A DNA stretch of 64,000 nucleotides from an uncultured Oscillospiraceae bacterium (GCA_934655875.1 CAKUHB010000001.1:216525-280524), one strand, 5' to 3'; shown: positions 16,332-25,226, counted from the stretch's first letter. Notes: generated from the letters alone by a model not told the origin. Numbers and translations: made by a program.

Positions 16332-18179
16332 ATGTATTGTATCAAGAAAATGACCGAGGATCTCTATTGGGTCGGCGCGAGCGAGCGGCGGCTGAATCTG
16401 TTTGAGAACGCCTACCCGCTCACGAACGGCGTCAGCTACAATTCCTATCTGCTGCTCGACGAAAAGACCGTGCTGATCGATACCGTCGACAAGTCCGTCA
16501 GCGGCCTGTTCTTTGAGAATGTCGACCACGTGCTTGCCGGACGCCCGCTCGACTATCTCATCGTGCAGCACATGGAGCCGGATCACGCCGCCACGATCGG
16601 CGAGCTTGTCCTGCGCCACCCGGAAGTCACCATCGTCTGCAACGCCAAGACGCGCACGATGATGCAGAACTTCTTCACGTTTGACATTGACAGCCGCTTG
16701 CAGCTCGTTAAGGAGATGGATACGCTCACGACCGGCAGACATACCTTTGCCTTCGTCATGGCGCCGATGGTCCACTGGCCGGAGGTCATGGTCTCGTATG
16801 ACGTCACGACCAAAACGCTCTATTCCGCCGACGCCTTCGGCACGTTCGGCGCACTGAACGGCAATCTGTACGCGGACGAGGTCAATTTCCGGACAGAATG
16901 GCTCGCCGACGCCCGCCGGTACTATACCAACATCGTCGGCAAATACGGCACGCAGGTGCAGGCGCTGCTCAAAAAGGCCGCCGGGCTTGAGATCGCAATG
17001 ATCTGCCCGCTGCACGGCCCGGTCTGGCGCAAGGATATCGCGTGGTTCCTCGATAAGTATATCCACTGGGCGACCTACACGCCCGAGGACGACGCCGTCG
17101 TCATCGCCTATGCCTCCGTCTACGGCGGCACGGAGAACGCGGCGAACATTCTGGCCGCAAAGCTGTCCGATCTCGGCGTGCGCAACGTGCAGATGTACGA
17201 CGTGTCCGTCACGCACCCGAGTTATATCCTCGCCGAGTGCTTCCGCGCCAGCCATCTGGTCTTCATCTCCACGACCTATAACGCCGGCATGTTCGTAACA
17301 ATGGAAAACCTCGTCCACGACATCGTCCACCACAACCTCCAGAACCGTACCATCGCCCTGATGGAAAACGGCTCCTGGGCGCCGACGGCGGCAGGACTTA
17401 TGCGTGCGGAGTTCCAGAAGCTCAAGAACTGCACCCTTCTCGACGAGACCGTCACGATCAAGTCCACGCTCAAGGAAGCGCAGCTCGCGGACGTCGACGC
17501 CATGGCGCAGGCCATCTATGATTCCATGCCGAAGCCGGCGCCCGATGTGCACAAGGCGGACGCGCCCATTGAAAATAACGCCTTCTTCTCGTTCTCCTAC
17601 GGTCTGTTCGTCCTGACGGCCCGCGACGGAGAAAAGGACAACGGCTGCATCATCAACACTGCCGCCCAGCTGACCGACACGCCGAAGCGCATCTCCATCG
17701 CCGTCAACAAGGCAAATCTGACCCATGATATGATCCGCAAGACGGGCGTGTTCAACCTGTCGCTGCTCTCGACCGACGCGCCGTTCGGCCTGTTCCAGCA
17801 TTACGGCTTCCAGTCCGGCCGCGACGTGGATAAGTTCGCGGACGTCAAGGGCATGGCCCGCGCGACGAACGGAGTCTATTACCTGCCATATTCGACGAAC
17901 GCATTCGTGAGCGGCAAGGTCACGCAGGAGATCGACCTCGGCACGCACACGCTGTTCATTGCCGACGTGACCGAAGCGCGCGTGCTCTCCAATGCCCCGT
18001 CCATGACCTACAGCTTCTACTTTGCAAACGTCAAGCCGAAGCCCTCGGCCCTTAAAAAGCAGACCGGCTGGGTCTGCCGGATCTGCGGCTACGTCTACGA
18101 GGGCGAGACACTTCCCGCCGACTTCATCTGCCCGCTGTGCAAGCATGGCGCAGAGGATTTTGAAAAGCTGCCCGAATAA
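16332..18179 (+). CDS. Multidomain flavodiiron protein: diiron, flavodoxin, flavin-reductase and rubredoxin domains
   Basis: A 615-residue fusion. Residues 1-250 form the metallo-beta-lactamase-like diiron domain (HMEPDHAA near 81, HWPE near 148, and PLHGPVW near 228). Residues 255-395 are flavodoxin-like (YASVYGGTENAA). Residues 415-555 form a flavin-reductase-like domain. The C-terminal rubredoxin has CRICGYVYEG and CPLCKHG. Flavodiiron proteins reduce O2 to water or NO to N2O; here the electron donors are fused on one chain, so NAD(P)H could feed the site directly. In an anaerobe this is an oxygen-defence enzyme. Confidence 0.9.
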   Translation: MYCIKKMTEDLYWVGASERRLNLFENAYPLTNGVSYNSYLLLDEKTVLIDTVDKSVSGLFFENVDHVLAGRPLDYLIVQHMEPDHAATIGELVLRHPEVTIVCNAKTRTMMQNFFTFDIDSRLQLVKEMDTLTTGRHTFAFVMAPMVHWPEVMVSYDVTTKTLYSADAFGTFGALNGNLYADEVNFRTEWLADARRYYTNIVGKYGTQVQALLKKAAGLEIAMICPLHGPVWRKDIAWFLDKYIHWATYTPEDDAVVIAYASVYGGTENAANILAAKLSDLGVRNVQMYDVSVTHPSYILAECFRASHLVFISTTYNAGMFVTMENLVHDIVHHNLQNRTIALMENGSWAPTAAGLMRAEFQKLKNCTLLDETVTIKSTLKEAQLADVDAMAQAIYDSMPKPAPDVHKADAPIENNAFFSFSYGLFVLTARDGEKDNGCIINTAAQLTDTPKRISIAVNKANLTHDMIRKTGVFNLSLLSTDAPFGLFQHYGFQSGRDVDKFADVKGMARATNGVYYLPYSTNAFVSGKVTQEIDLGTHTLFIADVTEARVLSNAPSMTYSFYFANVKPKPSALKKQTGWVCRICGYVYEGETLPADFICPLCKHGAEDFEKLPE

Positions 18180-18262
18180 CCAAAAACCGCCTGCCGGTGC
18201 GGACAAGCGTTGTCCGCACCGGCTAAACGTGTCTTATTACAAAACAGAAAGGATCGATCATC

Positions 18263-19714
18263 ATGTCCTATGTACTGGAGCATCTGGAGCCGAAGGCTGT
18301 CTTCCACTTCTTTGAAGATCTGACCCGCATCCCGCACGGCTCGCGCAACACGAAGGCGATCAGCGATTACTGCGTCGCGTTCGCCAAGGAACGCGGTCTG
18401 TGGGTGTATCAGGACGAACTCAACAATGTCATCATCAAAAAACCGGCATCCGCCGGGTATGAAGCCGCGCCCGCAATCATTTTACAGGGCCATCTCGACA
18501 TGGTCGCGGAAAAAACGCCGGACAGCCCCATGGACTTCACCAGGGACGCATTGAATCTGCAAATTGAGGGCGATTACGTATCCGCAAAGGGCACGACGCT
18601 CGGCGGCGACGACGGCATTGCCGTCGCCATGGCGCTGGCGATTCTGGACAGCAGCGAGATCGCCCATCCGGCGCTGGAAGCCGTCTTCACCGTCGATGAG
18701 GAGATCGGCATGGAGGGCGCGCAGGGACTGGACTTCTCCCAGCTGTCCGCCCGACGTATGCTGAACATCGACTCCGAGGACGAGGGCATCTTCACCGTCA
18801 GCTGCGCCGGCGGCGCAAGCGCCAACGTCTCCATCGGTCTGACGACGGCGCCCTGCGCACTGCCCTGCGTCCGGCTTTCCGTCTCCGGCCTGATCGGCGG
18901 CCACTCCGGGCAGGAGATCAACAAGGGCCGCGCCAACGCAAACGTTCTGCTTGGCCGCGTGCTGGGCGCCATGCTGCAGAAGCTCCCCGTCCGGCTCGTC
19001 TCCGCCGCCGGCGGCCTGAAGGACAACGCCATCCCGAACGCCGCCGAAGCGCTGCTCGCTATCGATGCTGCTGATCTTGCATCTGCCGAAGCCCTCGCAG
19101 CCGAATTTGACGCTGCCTTCCGCAAGGAATATGCGTCCGCCGACCCCGGCGTTACCGTCACGCTCACGCCCGCCGAAGCGGCTGCGCAGGCGCTGACCGA
19201 GGAAGCAACGCTGCGTGTCGTGCGCTTTCTGCTGCTCGTCCCAAACGGGATCGCGGCCATGAGCATGGATATCCCCAGCCTTGTCCAGACCTCCTGCAAC
19301 CTCGGCATTTTCCACGTGACGGACGGCGTTCTGACGGCGGTCAGTTCGGTTCGAAGCTCCGTCGCCACACAGAAGCAGATGCTCCTGACGCGCTTTGACG
19401 CGCTGTCGCAGCTGCTGGGCGGATCTTTGCAGGTCACAGGCGCATATCCCGCGTGGGAATACCGCCGCGCGTCCGCGCTGCGCGAGAAGCTGGTCGAAGT
19501 CTACCGCGCGCAGACCGGCAAGGAACCGAAGATCGAAGCCATCCACGCCGGGCTGGAATGCGGCCTGTTCGCCGGCCAGCTGCCGGGGCTTGACTGCGTG
19601 TCCTTCGGCCCCGATCTTGTCGATATCCATACGACCCGCGAGAAAATGTCCATTTCCTCCGTCCAACGCACCTGGCAGTTCCTGCTCGGCGTTCTGGCGG
19701 CACTGAAGGACTGA
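18263..19714 (+). CDS. pepD: Aminoacyl-histidine dipeptidase (PepD, M20 family)
   Basis: A 483-residue zinc aminopeptidase of the M20C/PepD family that cleaves dipeptides such as carnosine. Metal-binding motifs are visible: GHLDMV near residue 76, LGGDDGIAVA near 115 and TVDEEIGMEGA near 145. GGHSGQEI lies in the dimerisation domain near 213, and the C-terminal metal histidine is probably in IHAGLECG near 420. The length equals the family norm. The start follows AAAGGATCG. It is probably monocistronic; the next gene is over 500 bp away. Confidence 0.93.
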   Translation: MSYVLEHLEPKAVFHFFEDLTRIPHGSRNTKAISDYCVAFAKERGLWVYQDELNNVIIKKPASAGYEAAPAIILQGHLDMVAEKTPDSPMDFTRDALNLQIEGDYVSAKGTTLGGDDGIAVAMALAILDSSEIAHPALEAVFTVDEEIGMEGAQGLDFSQLSARRMLNIDSEDEGIFTVSCAGGASANVSIGLTTAPCALPCVRLSVSGLIGGHSGQEINKGRANANVLLGRVLGAMLQKLPVRLVSAAGGLKDNAIPNAAEALLAIDAADLASAEALAAEFDAAFRKEYASADPGVTVTLTPAEAAAQALTEEATLRVVRFLLLVPNGIAAMSMDIPSLVQTSCNLGIFHVTDGVLTAVSSVRSSVATQKQMLLTRFDALSQLLGGSLQVTGAYPAWEYRRASALREKLVEVYRAQTGKEPKIEAIHAGLECGLFAGQLPGLDCVSFGPDLVDIHTTREKMSISSVQRTWQFLLGVLAALKD

Positions 19715-19724
19715 TTTTACGTAT

Positions 19725-19860
19725 TCGCACAGGCCCCCTGGCTCTCCCTCTGGGAGAGCTGTCGCCGCAGGCGACTGAGAGGGGCTTGGCAGTCACGGTC
19801 TACCCTCTCCGTCTTCGCTTTGCTCAGCCACCTCTCCCAAAGGGAGAGGCAAGACGGGAT
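19725..19860. repeat. Short intergenic repeat with GGGAGAG hairpins
   Basis: CTCTCCCTCTGGGAGAG near the left end and CTCTCCCAAAGGGAGAG near the right end (in mirrored contexts) frame a stretch with GTCGCCGCAGGCGAC. This is the layout of non-autonomous intergenic repeats widespread in gut Clostridia. The left hairpin may also terminate pepD transcription. Confidence 0.5.
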
Positions 19861-19912
19861 ACAGAGAAAGGAAATTCTTGGCGTAAATCTGTCAGTCCGC
19901 GCGGGAAAAATC

Positions 19913-20033
19913 CAAGAAAACCGAAGGGGTTTTCTTGGGCGCTTTAAGGGGGTCCGGGGGGAAATTCGCAATCCCCCCGGGCTCTTTTTCTTTTGCCAGC
20001 GTTTTCTTTTGGAGAAGCAAAAGAAAATGCTGG
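19913..20033. repeat. Three consecutive hairpins between pepD and the J-domain gene
   Basis: Hairpin one is CCAAGAAAACC/GGTTTTCTTGG (19913-19939). Hairpin two is CCGGGGGGA/TCCCCCCGG (19955-19981) and is followed by GCTCTTTTTCTTTT, so it can act as a terminator. Hairpin three is a 16-bp arm pair starting CCAGCGTTTTC (19996-20033) with a single G-U pair. The remaining bases to the J-domain gene hold a TATAAT at 20205-20210 and little else. Confidence 0.5.
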
Positions 20034-20243
20034 ATCGCAGTCGCAAATTTGCAAAAGAGTATCAGCCTTATAAAAGCCTTCATTTTCCCTGTTCCATCAT
20101 CCAAACAGCCCGCAGCCGGTGAATCCGGGGATTTCCAAAAGAAAATCCGCAGTTTTTTTGCATATCGTTTATAAAAGCTTCACAATTCTTAAGAAAAAAG
20201 GCAGTATAATCAGCATATTCAAATACGAGAGGAAGTGAGCTGC

Positions 20244-20885
20244 ATGGGAGCAGATCCGTTTCAGATCCTCGGCGTTTCTCCGAACGCGTCCGAGGATGAG
20301 ATCCGGCAGGCATATCGCCGTCTGGCCAAAAAATACCATCCGGATCTGAACCCCGGCGATCCGACTGCCGCGCAGAAGATGAACGAGATCAACGCAGCTT
20401 ACGACGCCGTCAAAAACCCGCAGGCCTACCGCCAGCAGCAGGCCCAGCAGCAGGCGCGCCAGCAATATGAGCAGCAGTACCAGCGCTCCGGCCAACAGTC
20501 CTCCTACGATCCGTTCTCCGACCCGTTCGGCTTCTGGGGCTACCAGAACGGTCAGCAGAACGGCCAGCAGTCCAGTCAAAATGCCAACCAGGGGAACTGG
20601 CAGACCTGGTACACCTACCGGCCGGACGACACGCAGGACAGCTCCGACGCACCCGGCGGCTACCAGTGGACGTATCACCGCACGCACCGCCGCGGCGGTT
20701 TCTTCACGCGGCTGATCGCCATTTATCTTCTGATCCAGTTCGTCGCCATGCTCTTCGGCAGCTGCGGCTACCGAAGCACGTACTACGATCCGTATTCCTA
20801 CCGCAATTACAGCTACAGCGACTCTGACACCTATTCCGGCCAGAGTCAGACGGATACCGGCACAGGCTCTACCGTCTGGTATTGA
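20244..20885 (+). CDS. Membrane-anchored J-domain (DnaJ-like) protein
   Basis: A 213-residue protein with an N-terminal J domain (residues 3-65) holding the essential HPD in KKYHPDLNPGD. A long Gln-rich linker follows (QQQAQQQARQQ), then one transmembrane segment near residue 155-172 (LIAIYLLIQFVAMLFG) and a Ser/Tyr-rich tail. The Gly/Phe and zinc-finger regions of true DnaJ are absent. It should recruit DnaK to the membrane; dnaK begins 35 bp downstream. An ATG after GAGAGGAAG was chosen over a GTG three codons earlier. A TATAAT at 20205-20210 fits its promoter. Confidence 0.85.
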   Translation: MGADPFQILGVSPNASEDEIRQAYRRLAKKYHPDLNPGDPTAAQKMNEINAAYDAVKNPQAYRQQQAQQQARQQYEQQYQRSGQQSSYDPFSDPFGFWGYQNGQQNGQQSSQNANQGNWQTWYTYRPDDTQDSSDAPGGYQWTYHRTHRRGGFFTRLIAIYLLIQFVAMLFGSCGYRSTYYDPYSYRNYSYSDSDTYSGQSQTDTGTGSTVWY

Positions 20886-20920
20886 CGCCTGCGCACTTTT
20901 CTCACAGGAGGATCCTTTGC

Positions 20921-22723
20921 ATGTCCAAAACGATCGGTATTGACCTTGGCACGACCAACAGCTGCGTCGCCGTGATGGAGGGCGGCGAGCCGGTCATCAT
21001 CCCCAACGCCGAGGGCGGCCGCACCACGCCGTCCGTCGTCGCGTTCTCCAAATCCGGCGAGCGGCTGGTCGGCAATCTTGCCAAGCGGCAGGCCGTCACC
21101 AACCACGACCGGACGATCTGCTCCATCAAACGCCAGATGGGCACCAACTACAAGGTCTCGATCGACGGCCATAAATACACCCCGCAGGAGATCTCCGCCA
21201 TGATCCTGCAAAAGCTCAAGGCAGACGCCGAGAGCTACCTCGGCGAACCCGTCACCGACGCTGTCATCACTGTCCCCGCCTATTTTACCGACGCCCAGCG
21301 GCAGGCCACCAAGGACGCCGGCAAGATCGCCGGGCTCAATGTCCAGCGTATCATCAACGAGCCGACGGCCGCCGCGCTCGCCTACGGCATCGACAAGGAG
21401 CAATCGCAGAAGATCATGGTCTATGATCTGGGCGGCGGCACGTTCGACGTCTCCATCCTCGATATCTCCTCCGGCGTCATCGAGGTTCTCGCCACCGCGG
21501 GCAACAACCATCTGGGCGGCGATGATTTTGACCAGTGCATCGTCGATTATCTCGTCTCCGAGTTCAAAAAAGAAAACAAGATCGATCTCTCCCGCGATCC
21601 CGTCGCCATGCAGCGTGTCCGCGAAGCGGCGGAGAAGGCCAAGATCGAGCTGTCGTCCATGAAGCAGACGACCGTCGAGCAGCCGTATATTGCCGTCGGC
21701 AAGAACGGCCCTCTGCACATGGAGATCCCGCTCTCGCGGGCAAAATTCAACGATCTCACCTATCATCTCGTGCAGGCCACGCGCGAGCCGGTCAATCAGG
21801 CCATCAACGATTCCGGCATTTCCATCTCGCAGATCAGCAAGGTTCTGATGGTCGGCGGCTCCAGCCGTATCCCGGCCGTGCAGGATCTGGTGCAGTCGAT
21901 GACCGGCTCTCTGCCGTTCAAGGGCATCAACCCCGACGAATGCGTCGCCATGGGCGCGTGCCTGCAGGCGGGTGTCCTGTCCGGCAGCGTCAAGGGGCTG
22001 CTTCTTCTGGACGTCACGCCGCTGTCGCTTGGCATTGAGACGCTGGGCGGCGTGTGCACCCGCATCATTGAGCGCAACACGACGCTCCCCATCCGCAAAA
22101 GCCAGATCTTCACGACGGCTTCCAGCTTCCAGTCGTCCGTCGATATCCACGTTTTGCAGGGCGAGCGTCCGATGGCGCACCAGAATAAAGAGCTTGGCCG
22201 CTTCCAGCTGACCGGCATCCGCCGTGCGCCGCGCGGCGTGCCGCAGATCGAGGTCACGTTCTCCATCGATGCCAACGGCATCGTCAACGTCTCGGCCAAG
22301 GATCTCGACACCGGCAAGGCGCAGCAGATCACCATTACCGCTTCCAGCAACATGAGCCGCGAGGATATTGACCGCGCCGTGCGCGACGCGCAGCGCTATG
22401 CCGCGGAGGACGCAAAGCTCAAGGCCGAAGCCACCGCCCGTGATCACTGCGAGCAGATGATCTTCCAGGCCGGAAACGCCAAAAATCTCTCGAAAGACGA
22501 CAAGACCCGCGTGGCTGAGAGCGTCAAAAATGCCCGCCGCGCGCTCAAAACCAAGGATCCCGCGCAGATGGACGAAGCCGCCAACCAGCTCGAAGCGCTT
22601 CTGAATGAGGTCGGCGTCCACATCGACCCGAACGCGGAATACCGCGGCTCGGCCAGCTATGAAAACCCGAACAACAGCTACGACGATGACGCCGTCGACG
22701 CCGATTTTGAGGAAATGAAGTAA
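20921..22723 (+). CDS. dnaK: Molecular chaperone DnaK (Hsp70)
   Basis: A 600-residue Hsp70 with the phosphate-1 motif IGIDLGTTNSCVAV at the N-terminus, VYDLGGGTFDVSI near residue 170, the hinge VGGSSRIPAVQ near 310 and a substrate-binding domain ending in an acidic tail with EEMK. All ATPase signatures are intact. The gene follows a J-domain membrane protein and is not accompanied by grpE, hrcA or full dnaJ, and no CIRCE operator is seen. It may be a second DnaK dedicated to the membrane co-chaperone, or the main gene in an unusual setting. The start follows CAGGAGG. Confidence 0.92.
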   Translation: MSKTIGIDLGTTNSCVAVMEGGEPVIIPNAEGGRTTPSVVAFSKSGERLVGNLAKRQAVTNHDRTICSIKRQMGTNYKVSIDGHKYTPQEISAMILQKLKADAESYLGEPVTDAVITVPAYFTDAQRQATKDAGKIAGLNVQRIINEPTAAALAYGIDKEQSQKIMVYDLGGGTFDVSILDISSGVIEVLATAGNNHLGGDDFDQCIVDYLVSEFKKENKIDLSRDPVAMQRVREAAEKAKIELSSMKQTTVEQPYIAVGKNGPLHMEIPLSRAKFNDLTYHLVQATREPVNQAINDSGISISQISKVLMVGGSSRIPAVQDLVQSMTGSLPFKGINPDECVAMGACLQAGVLSGSVKGLLLLDVTPLSLGIETLGGVCTRIIERNTTLPIRKSQIFTTASSFQSSVDIHVLQGERPMAHQNKELGRFQLTGIRRAPRGVPQIEVTFSIDANGIVNVSAKDLDTGKAQQITITASSNMSREDIDRAVRDAQRYAAEDAKLKAEATARDHCEQMIFQAGNAKNLSKDDKTRVAESVKNARRALKTKDPAQMDEAANQLEALLNEVGVHIDPNAEYRGSASYENPNNSYDDDAVDADFEEMK

Positions 22724-22755
22724 AAAAAGCCTGCCGCATTCGCGGCAGGCTTTTT
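22724..22755. terminator. Bidirectional rho-independent terminator
   Basis: A GCCTGCCGC/GCGGCAGGC stem with a 4-base loop is flanked by A- and T-runs. It serves the convergent dnaK and ABC ATPase genes. Confidence 0.92.
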
Positions 22756-22765
22756 CTTCGTATGC

Positions 22766-23956
22766 TCAGAACAGGTTCTTTTCGGTTTCCTTGTTGAAGA
22801 AATGCATGAGTTCCGGACGGAAGCTGTATTTGACCTTCTTGTGGCTGCCGTGGACAGCGTTGAGGTCAATATCCGTCGTCGGGACAACGATGACGACGTC
22901 CTTGCCGTTGGAGTTGACATGCAGATGCAGCTCGCTGCCCATCAGCTCGGAGACGTCGACCTCGGCGTCAATGCCGTCGTCTGCGAGGTGGATATGTACC
23001 GGACGCACGCCGACGATGATCTCGCTCGGGACACGCTCCATCTTGGCGAGTGCTTCCTGCTTGTCGGCAGTCAGCTCAAAGTCATGGCCCTGCACCGTCG
23101 CGACGTACTTGCCGCCGCGCTTGGAGAGCTCTGCGTCGAAGAAGTTCATCTGCGGCGTGCCGATGAAGCCTGCAACGAACAGGTTTGCCGGATGGTTGAA
23201 GACCTCCTGCGGCGTGCCGATCTGCTGGATGAAGCCGTCACGCATGATGACGATGCGGTCGCCCAGCGTCATAGCCTCGACCTGGTCGTGGGTGACGTAG
23301 ATGAAGGTGGTGTCGATCTTCTCGCGCAGCTTGATGATCTCTGCACGCATCTGGTTACGGAGCTTGGCGTCGAGGTTGGACAGCGGCTCGTCCATCAGGA
23401 AGACCTTCGGGTTACGCACGATGGCGCGGCCGATGGCAACACGCTGCCGCTGGCCGCCGGACAGCGCCTTGGGCTTACGGTTGAGGTACTGGGTAATATC
23501 AAGGATCTCGGCGGCTTCGCGGACCTTGCGGTCGATCTCCGCCTTCGGGGTCTTCTTCAGCTTCAGCGAGAAGGCCATGTTATCATAGACCGTCATGTGG
23601 GGATACAGAGCATAGTTCTGGAAGACCATGGCGATATCGCGATCCTTCGGCGCGACGTCGTTCACGAGCTTCCCGTCGATGTACAGCTCGCCCTCGGAGA
23701 TCTCCTCCAGACCGGCGACCATGCGCAGCGTGGTGGATTTGCCGCAGCCGGACGGGCCGACCAGAACGATAAATTCCTTATCTGCGATGTCGAGGTTGAA
23801 CTCCTGCACGGCAACGACGCCCTTGTCGGTGATCTGAAGGTTGACCTTCTTCTCCTCCGCAGGCTCTTCACCCTTCTTCTTTTTCTTGCTCTTCTTTTCT
23901 TCGCCACTGACGAACGGGTAAATTTTCTTTACGTTTACGAGTTTTACTTCTGCCAT
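22766..23956 (-). CDS. Sugar ABC-transporter ATP-binding protein (UgpC/MsmX type)
   Basis: A 396-residue ATPase with Walker A GPSGCGKST, signature LSGGQRQR, Walker B VFLMDEPLSNLD and a C-terminal OB-fold regulatory domain, as in the shared sugar-importer ATPases MsmX, MsmK and UgpC. Between the first beta-strand and the aromatic loop it has an extra lysine-rich segment (KKSKKKKKGEEPAEEKK, about residues 20-38) not present in model proteins. No permease genes are nearby, in keeping with an ATPase shared by several importers. The ATG chosen has no good ribosome site, and a long structured leader precedes it. Confidence 0.88.
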   Translation of the reverse strand: MAEVKLVNVKKIYPFVSGEEKKSKKKKKGEEPAEEKKVNLQITDKGVVAVQEFNLDIADKEFIVLVGPSGCGKSTTLRMVAGLEEISEGELYIDGKLVNDVAPKDRDIAMVFQNYALYPHMTVYDNMAFSLKLKKTPKAEIDRKVREAAEILDITQYLNRKPKALSGGQRQRVAIGRAIVRNPKVFLMDEPLSNLDAKLRNQMRAEIIKLREKIDTTFIYVTHDQVEAMTLGDRIVIMRDGFIQQIGTPQEVFNHPANLFVAGFIGTPQMNFFDAELSKRGGKYVATVQGHDFELTADKQEALAKMERVPSEIIVGVRPVHIHLADDGIDAEVDVSELMGSELHLHVNSNGKDVVIVVPTTDIDLNAVHGSHKKVKYSFRPELMHFFNKETEKNLF

Positions 23957-24149
23957 AGTGTTACTGACTCTGACTGCGCTGCCTTCGCAAGGCGCATTCT
24001 CACGGCCGCCGGGCTTGGCGGACGCATTACGACATGTCTCCACAATGCCGCACCGGGAGTCTCCCGGATGGGTGATTCCTCCTTTTTTATTCCCGCGGCA
24101 TGCCATAAGTGTGGATTGGCATACCCCGGCTAAGATAGAGTCTATTATA
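23957..24149 (-). promoter_or_regulatory. Promoter -10 and about 180-nt structured leader of the ABC ATPase gene
   Basis: TATAAT lies at 24149-24144 on the minus strand. The leader can fold into five successive stems: GGTATGCC/GGCATGCC, CCGGGA/TCCCGG, GCATT/AATGC, CCGCC/GGCGG and GCCTT/AAGGC. A strong GGAGG stretch in the middle has no start codon after it, and the real start codon has a weak site. I recognise no known riboswitch family. A regulatory RNA is possible. Confidence 0.45.
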
Positions 24150-24291
24150 CCAGAACGGAGCCGAAAATACACCGGTGAATCCGACAAATTTTCTTTGCCG
24201 GATTCCAGCATATCTCACAAATCTCCCGTTTACTTTTCTGCCGGGGACTGCTAAAATCAAAGTATACTTACCGGGAACGGAGGACGGACGC

Positions 24292-24777
24292 TTGAAGCAG
24301 ACCACGCTTTGCTATCTGGAGCGGGACGGAAGCTACCTGATGCTCCACCGCGTCAAAAAGGCGCACGACGAGAACCACGACAAATGGATCGGCGTCGGCG
24401 GAAAATTTGAAGACAGAGAAAGCCCGGAGGACTGCGTGCGCCGCGAGGTGCTCGAAGAGACCGGCCTGACGCTGACAAAGTTCCGCTACTGCGGGCTTGT
24501 CACGTTCGTCTCGGACGTCTGGCCGACCGAGTATATGCACCTGTTCCACGCCACAGGCTTTACCGGCACGCCGAAGGACTGCGACGAGGGAGAGCTGGCC
24601 TGGATCGACAAGCACCGGCTCGCCGCCCTGCAGCAGTGGGAGGGCGACCGGATCTTCCTTCGGCTGATGGACGCGCACGTGCCGTTTTTCTCTTTGAAGC
24701 TCGTCTACACCGGCGATACCCTCACCGAAGCCGTATTGAACGGAGAAAGGATGCCAAAGCCATGGAAAACATTCTGA
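24292..24777 (+). CDS. Nudix hydrolase (8-oxo-dGTP diphosphatase-like)
   Basis: A 161-residue Nudix protein. The Nudix box is complete, from GGKFEDRESPEDC to REVLEETGL near residue 40-60, with the REVxEExG metal ligands. It has the MutT-like plan in which it hydrolyses damaged or non-canonical nucleoside triphosphates. No ATG lies near the domain start; a TTG preceded by GGAGG at 8-base spacing is chosen, although the frame is open for 39 codons more. Its end overlaps the DUF523 gene by 16 bp, so the two are co-translated. Confidence 0.82.
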   Translation: MKQTTLCYLERDGSYLMLHRVKKAHDENHDKWIGVGGKFEDRESPEDCVRREVLEETGLTLTKFRYCGLVTFVSDVWPTEYMHLFHATGFTGTPKDCDEGELAWIDKHRLAALQQWEGDRIFLRLMDAHVPFFSLKLVYTGDTLTEAVLNGERMPKPWKTF

Positions 24778-25226
24778 TCAGCGCCTGCCTGCTCGGCGTC
24801 GGATGCCGCTATGACGGCGAATCGAAGCCCCTCATGCAGACGGTCGCGCTCATGGAGCGCTACCACCTCATCCCCATCTGTCCGGAGCAGCTCGGCGGCC
24901 TGCCGACGCCGCGTGACCCGTCGGAGCGCTTGGGCGGAGCCGTCGTCACAAAGCAGGGCGCGGACGTGACCGCGCAGTTTTCCCGCGGCGCCGCGCAGGC
25001 GCTGCATCTGGCGCGGCTGTTCGGCTGCAAGATCGCCGTCCTCAAGGCCCGCAGTCCCAGCTGCGGCAGCGGAACGATCTATGACGGCAGCTTCAGCGGC
25101 CGCCTGACTCCCGGCGACGGCGTCACCGCGGCCCTCCTCAGGGAAAACGGGATCACCGTCTATTCCGAGGAAGATCTCGACCAGCTGCTTGCAGAGGACG
25201 AGAGCAGCGAGCCGGGCTTCCTGTAA
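24762..25226 (+). CDS. DUF523 family protein (TudS-like iron-sulfur desulfidase)
   Basis: A 154-residue DUF523 protein. Conserved cysteines appear in SACLLGVGCRYDG, CPEQLGGLPTPR and ARSPSCGSG. A DUF523 protein, TudS, is a 2-thiouracil desulfidase with a [4Fe-5S]-type cluster held by three cysteines, so a desulfurase or thio-nucleobase repair role is possible here, though not demonstrated for this branch. Overlap with the upstream Nudix gene suggests a joint nucleotide-cleansing unit. Confidence 0.8.
   Translation: MENILISACLLGVGCRYDGESKPLMQTVALMERYHLIPICPEQLGGLPTPRDPSERLGGAVVTKQGADVTAQFSRGAAQALHLARLFGCKIAVLKARSPSCGSGTIYDGSFSGRLTPGDGVTAALLRENGITVYSEEDLDQLLAEDESSEPGFL

Noticed and set aside
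16260..18206. A 648-codon open frame on the minus strand opposite the flavodiiron gene
   Set aside because: Shadow frame of a GC-rich gene; no motifs and no ribosome site.
20044..20260. Search for a CIRCE operator before the J-domain gene and dnaK
   Set aside because: No TTAGCACTC-N9-GAGTGCTAA-like sequence is visible.
23957..24149. Possible known riboswitch (glycine, c-di-GMP, guanidine, cobalamin and others) in the ABC ATPase leader
   Set aside because: None of the conserved core motifs of these classes could be matched by eye; kept only as an unassigned structured leader.
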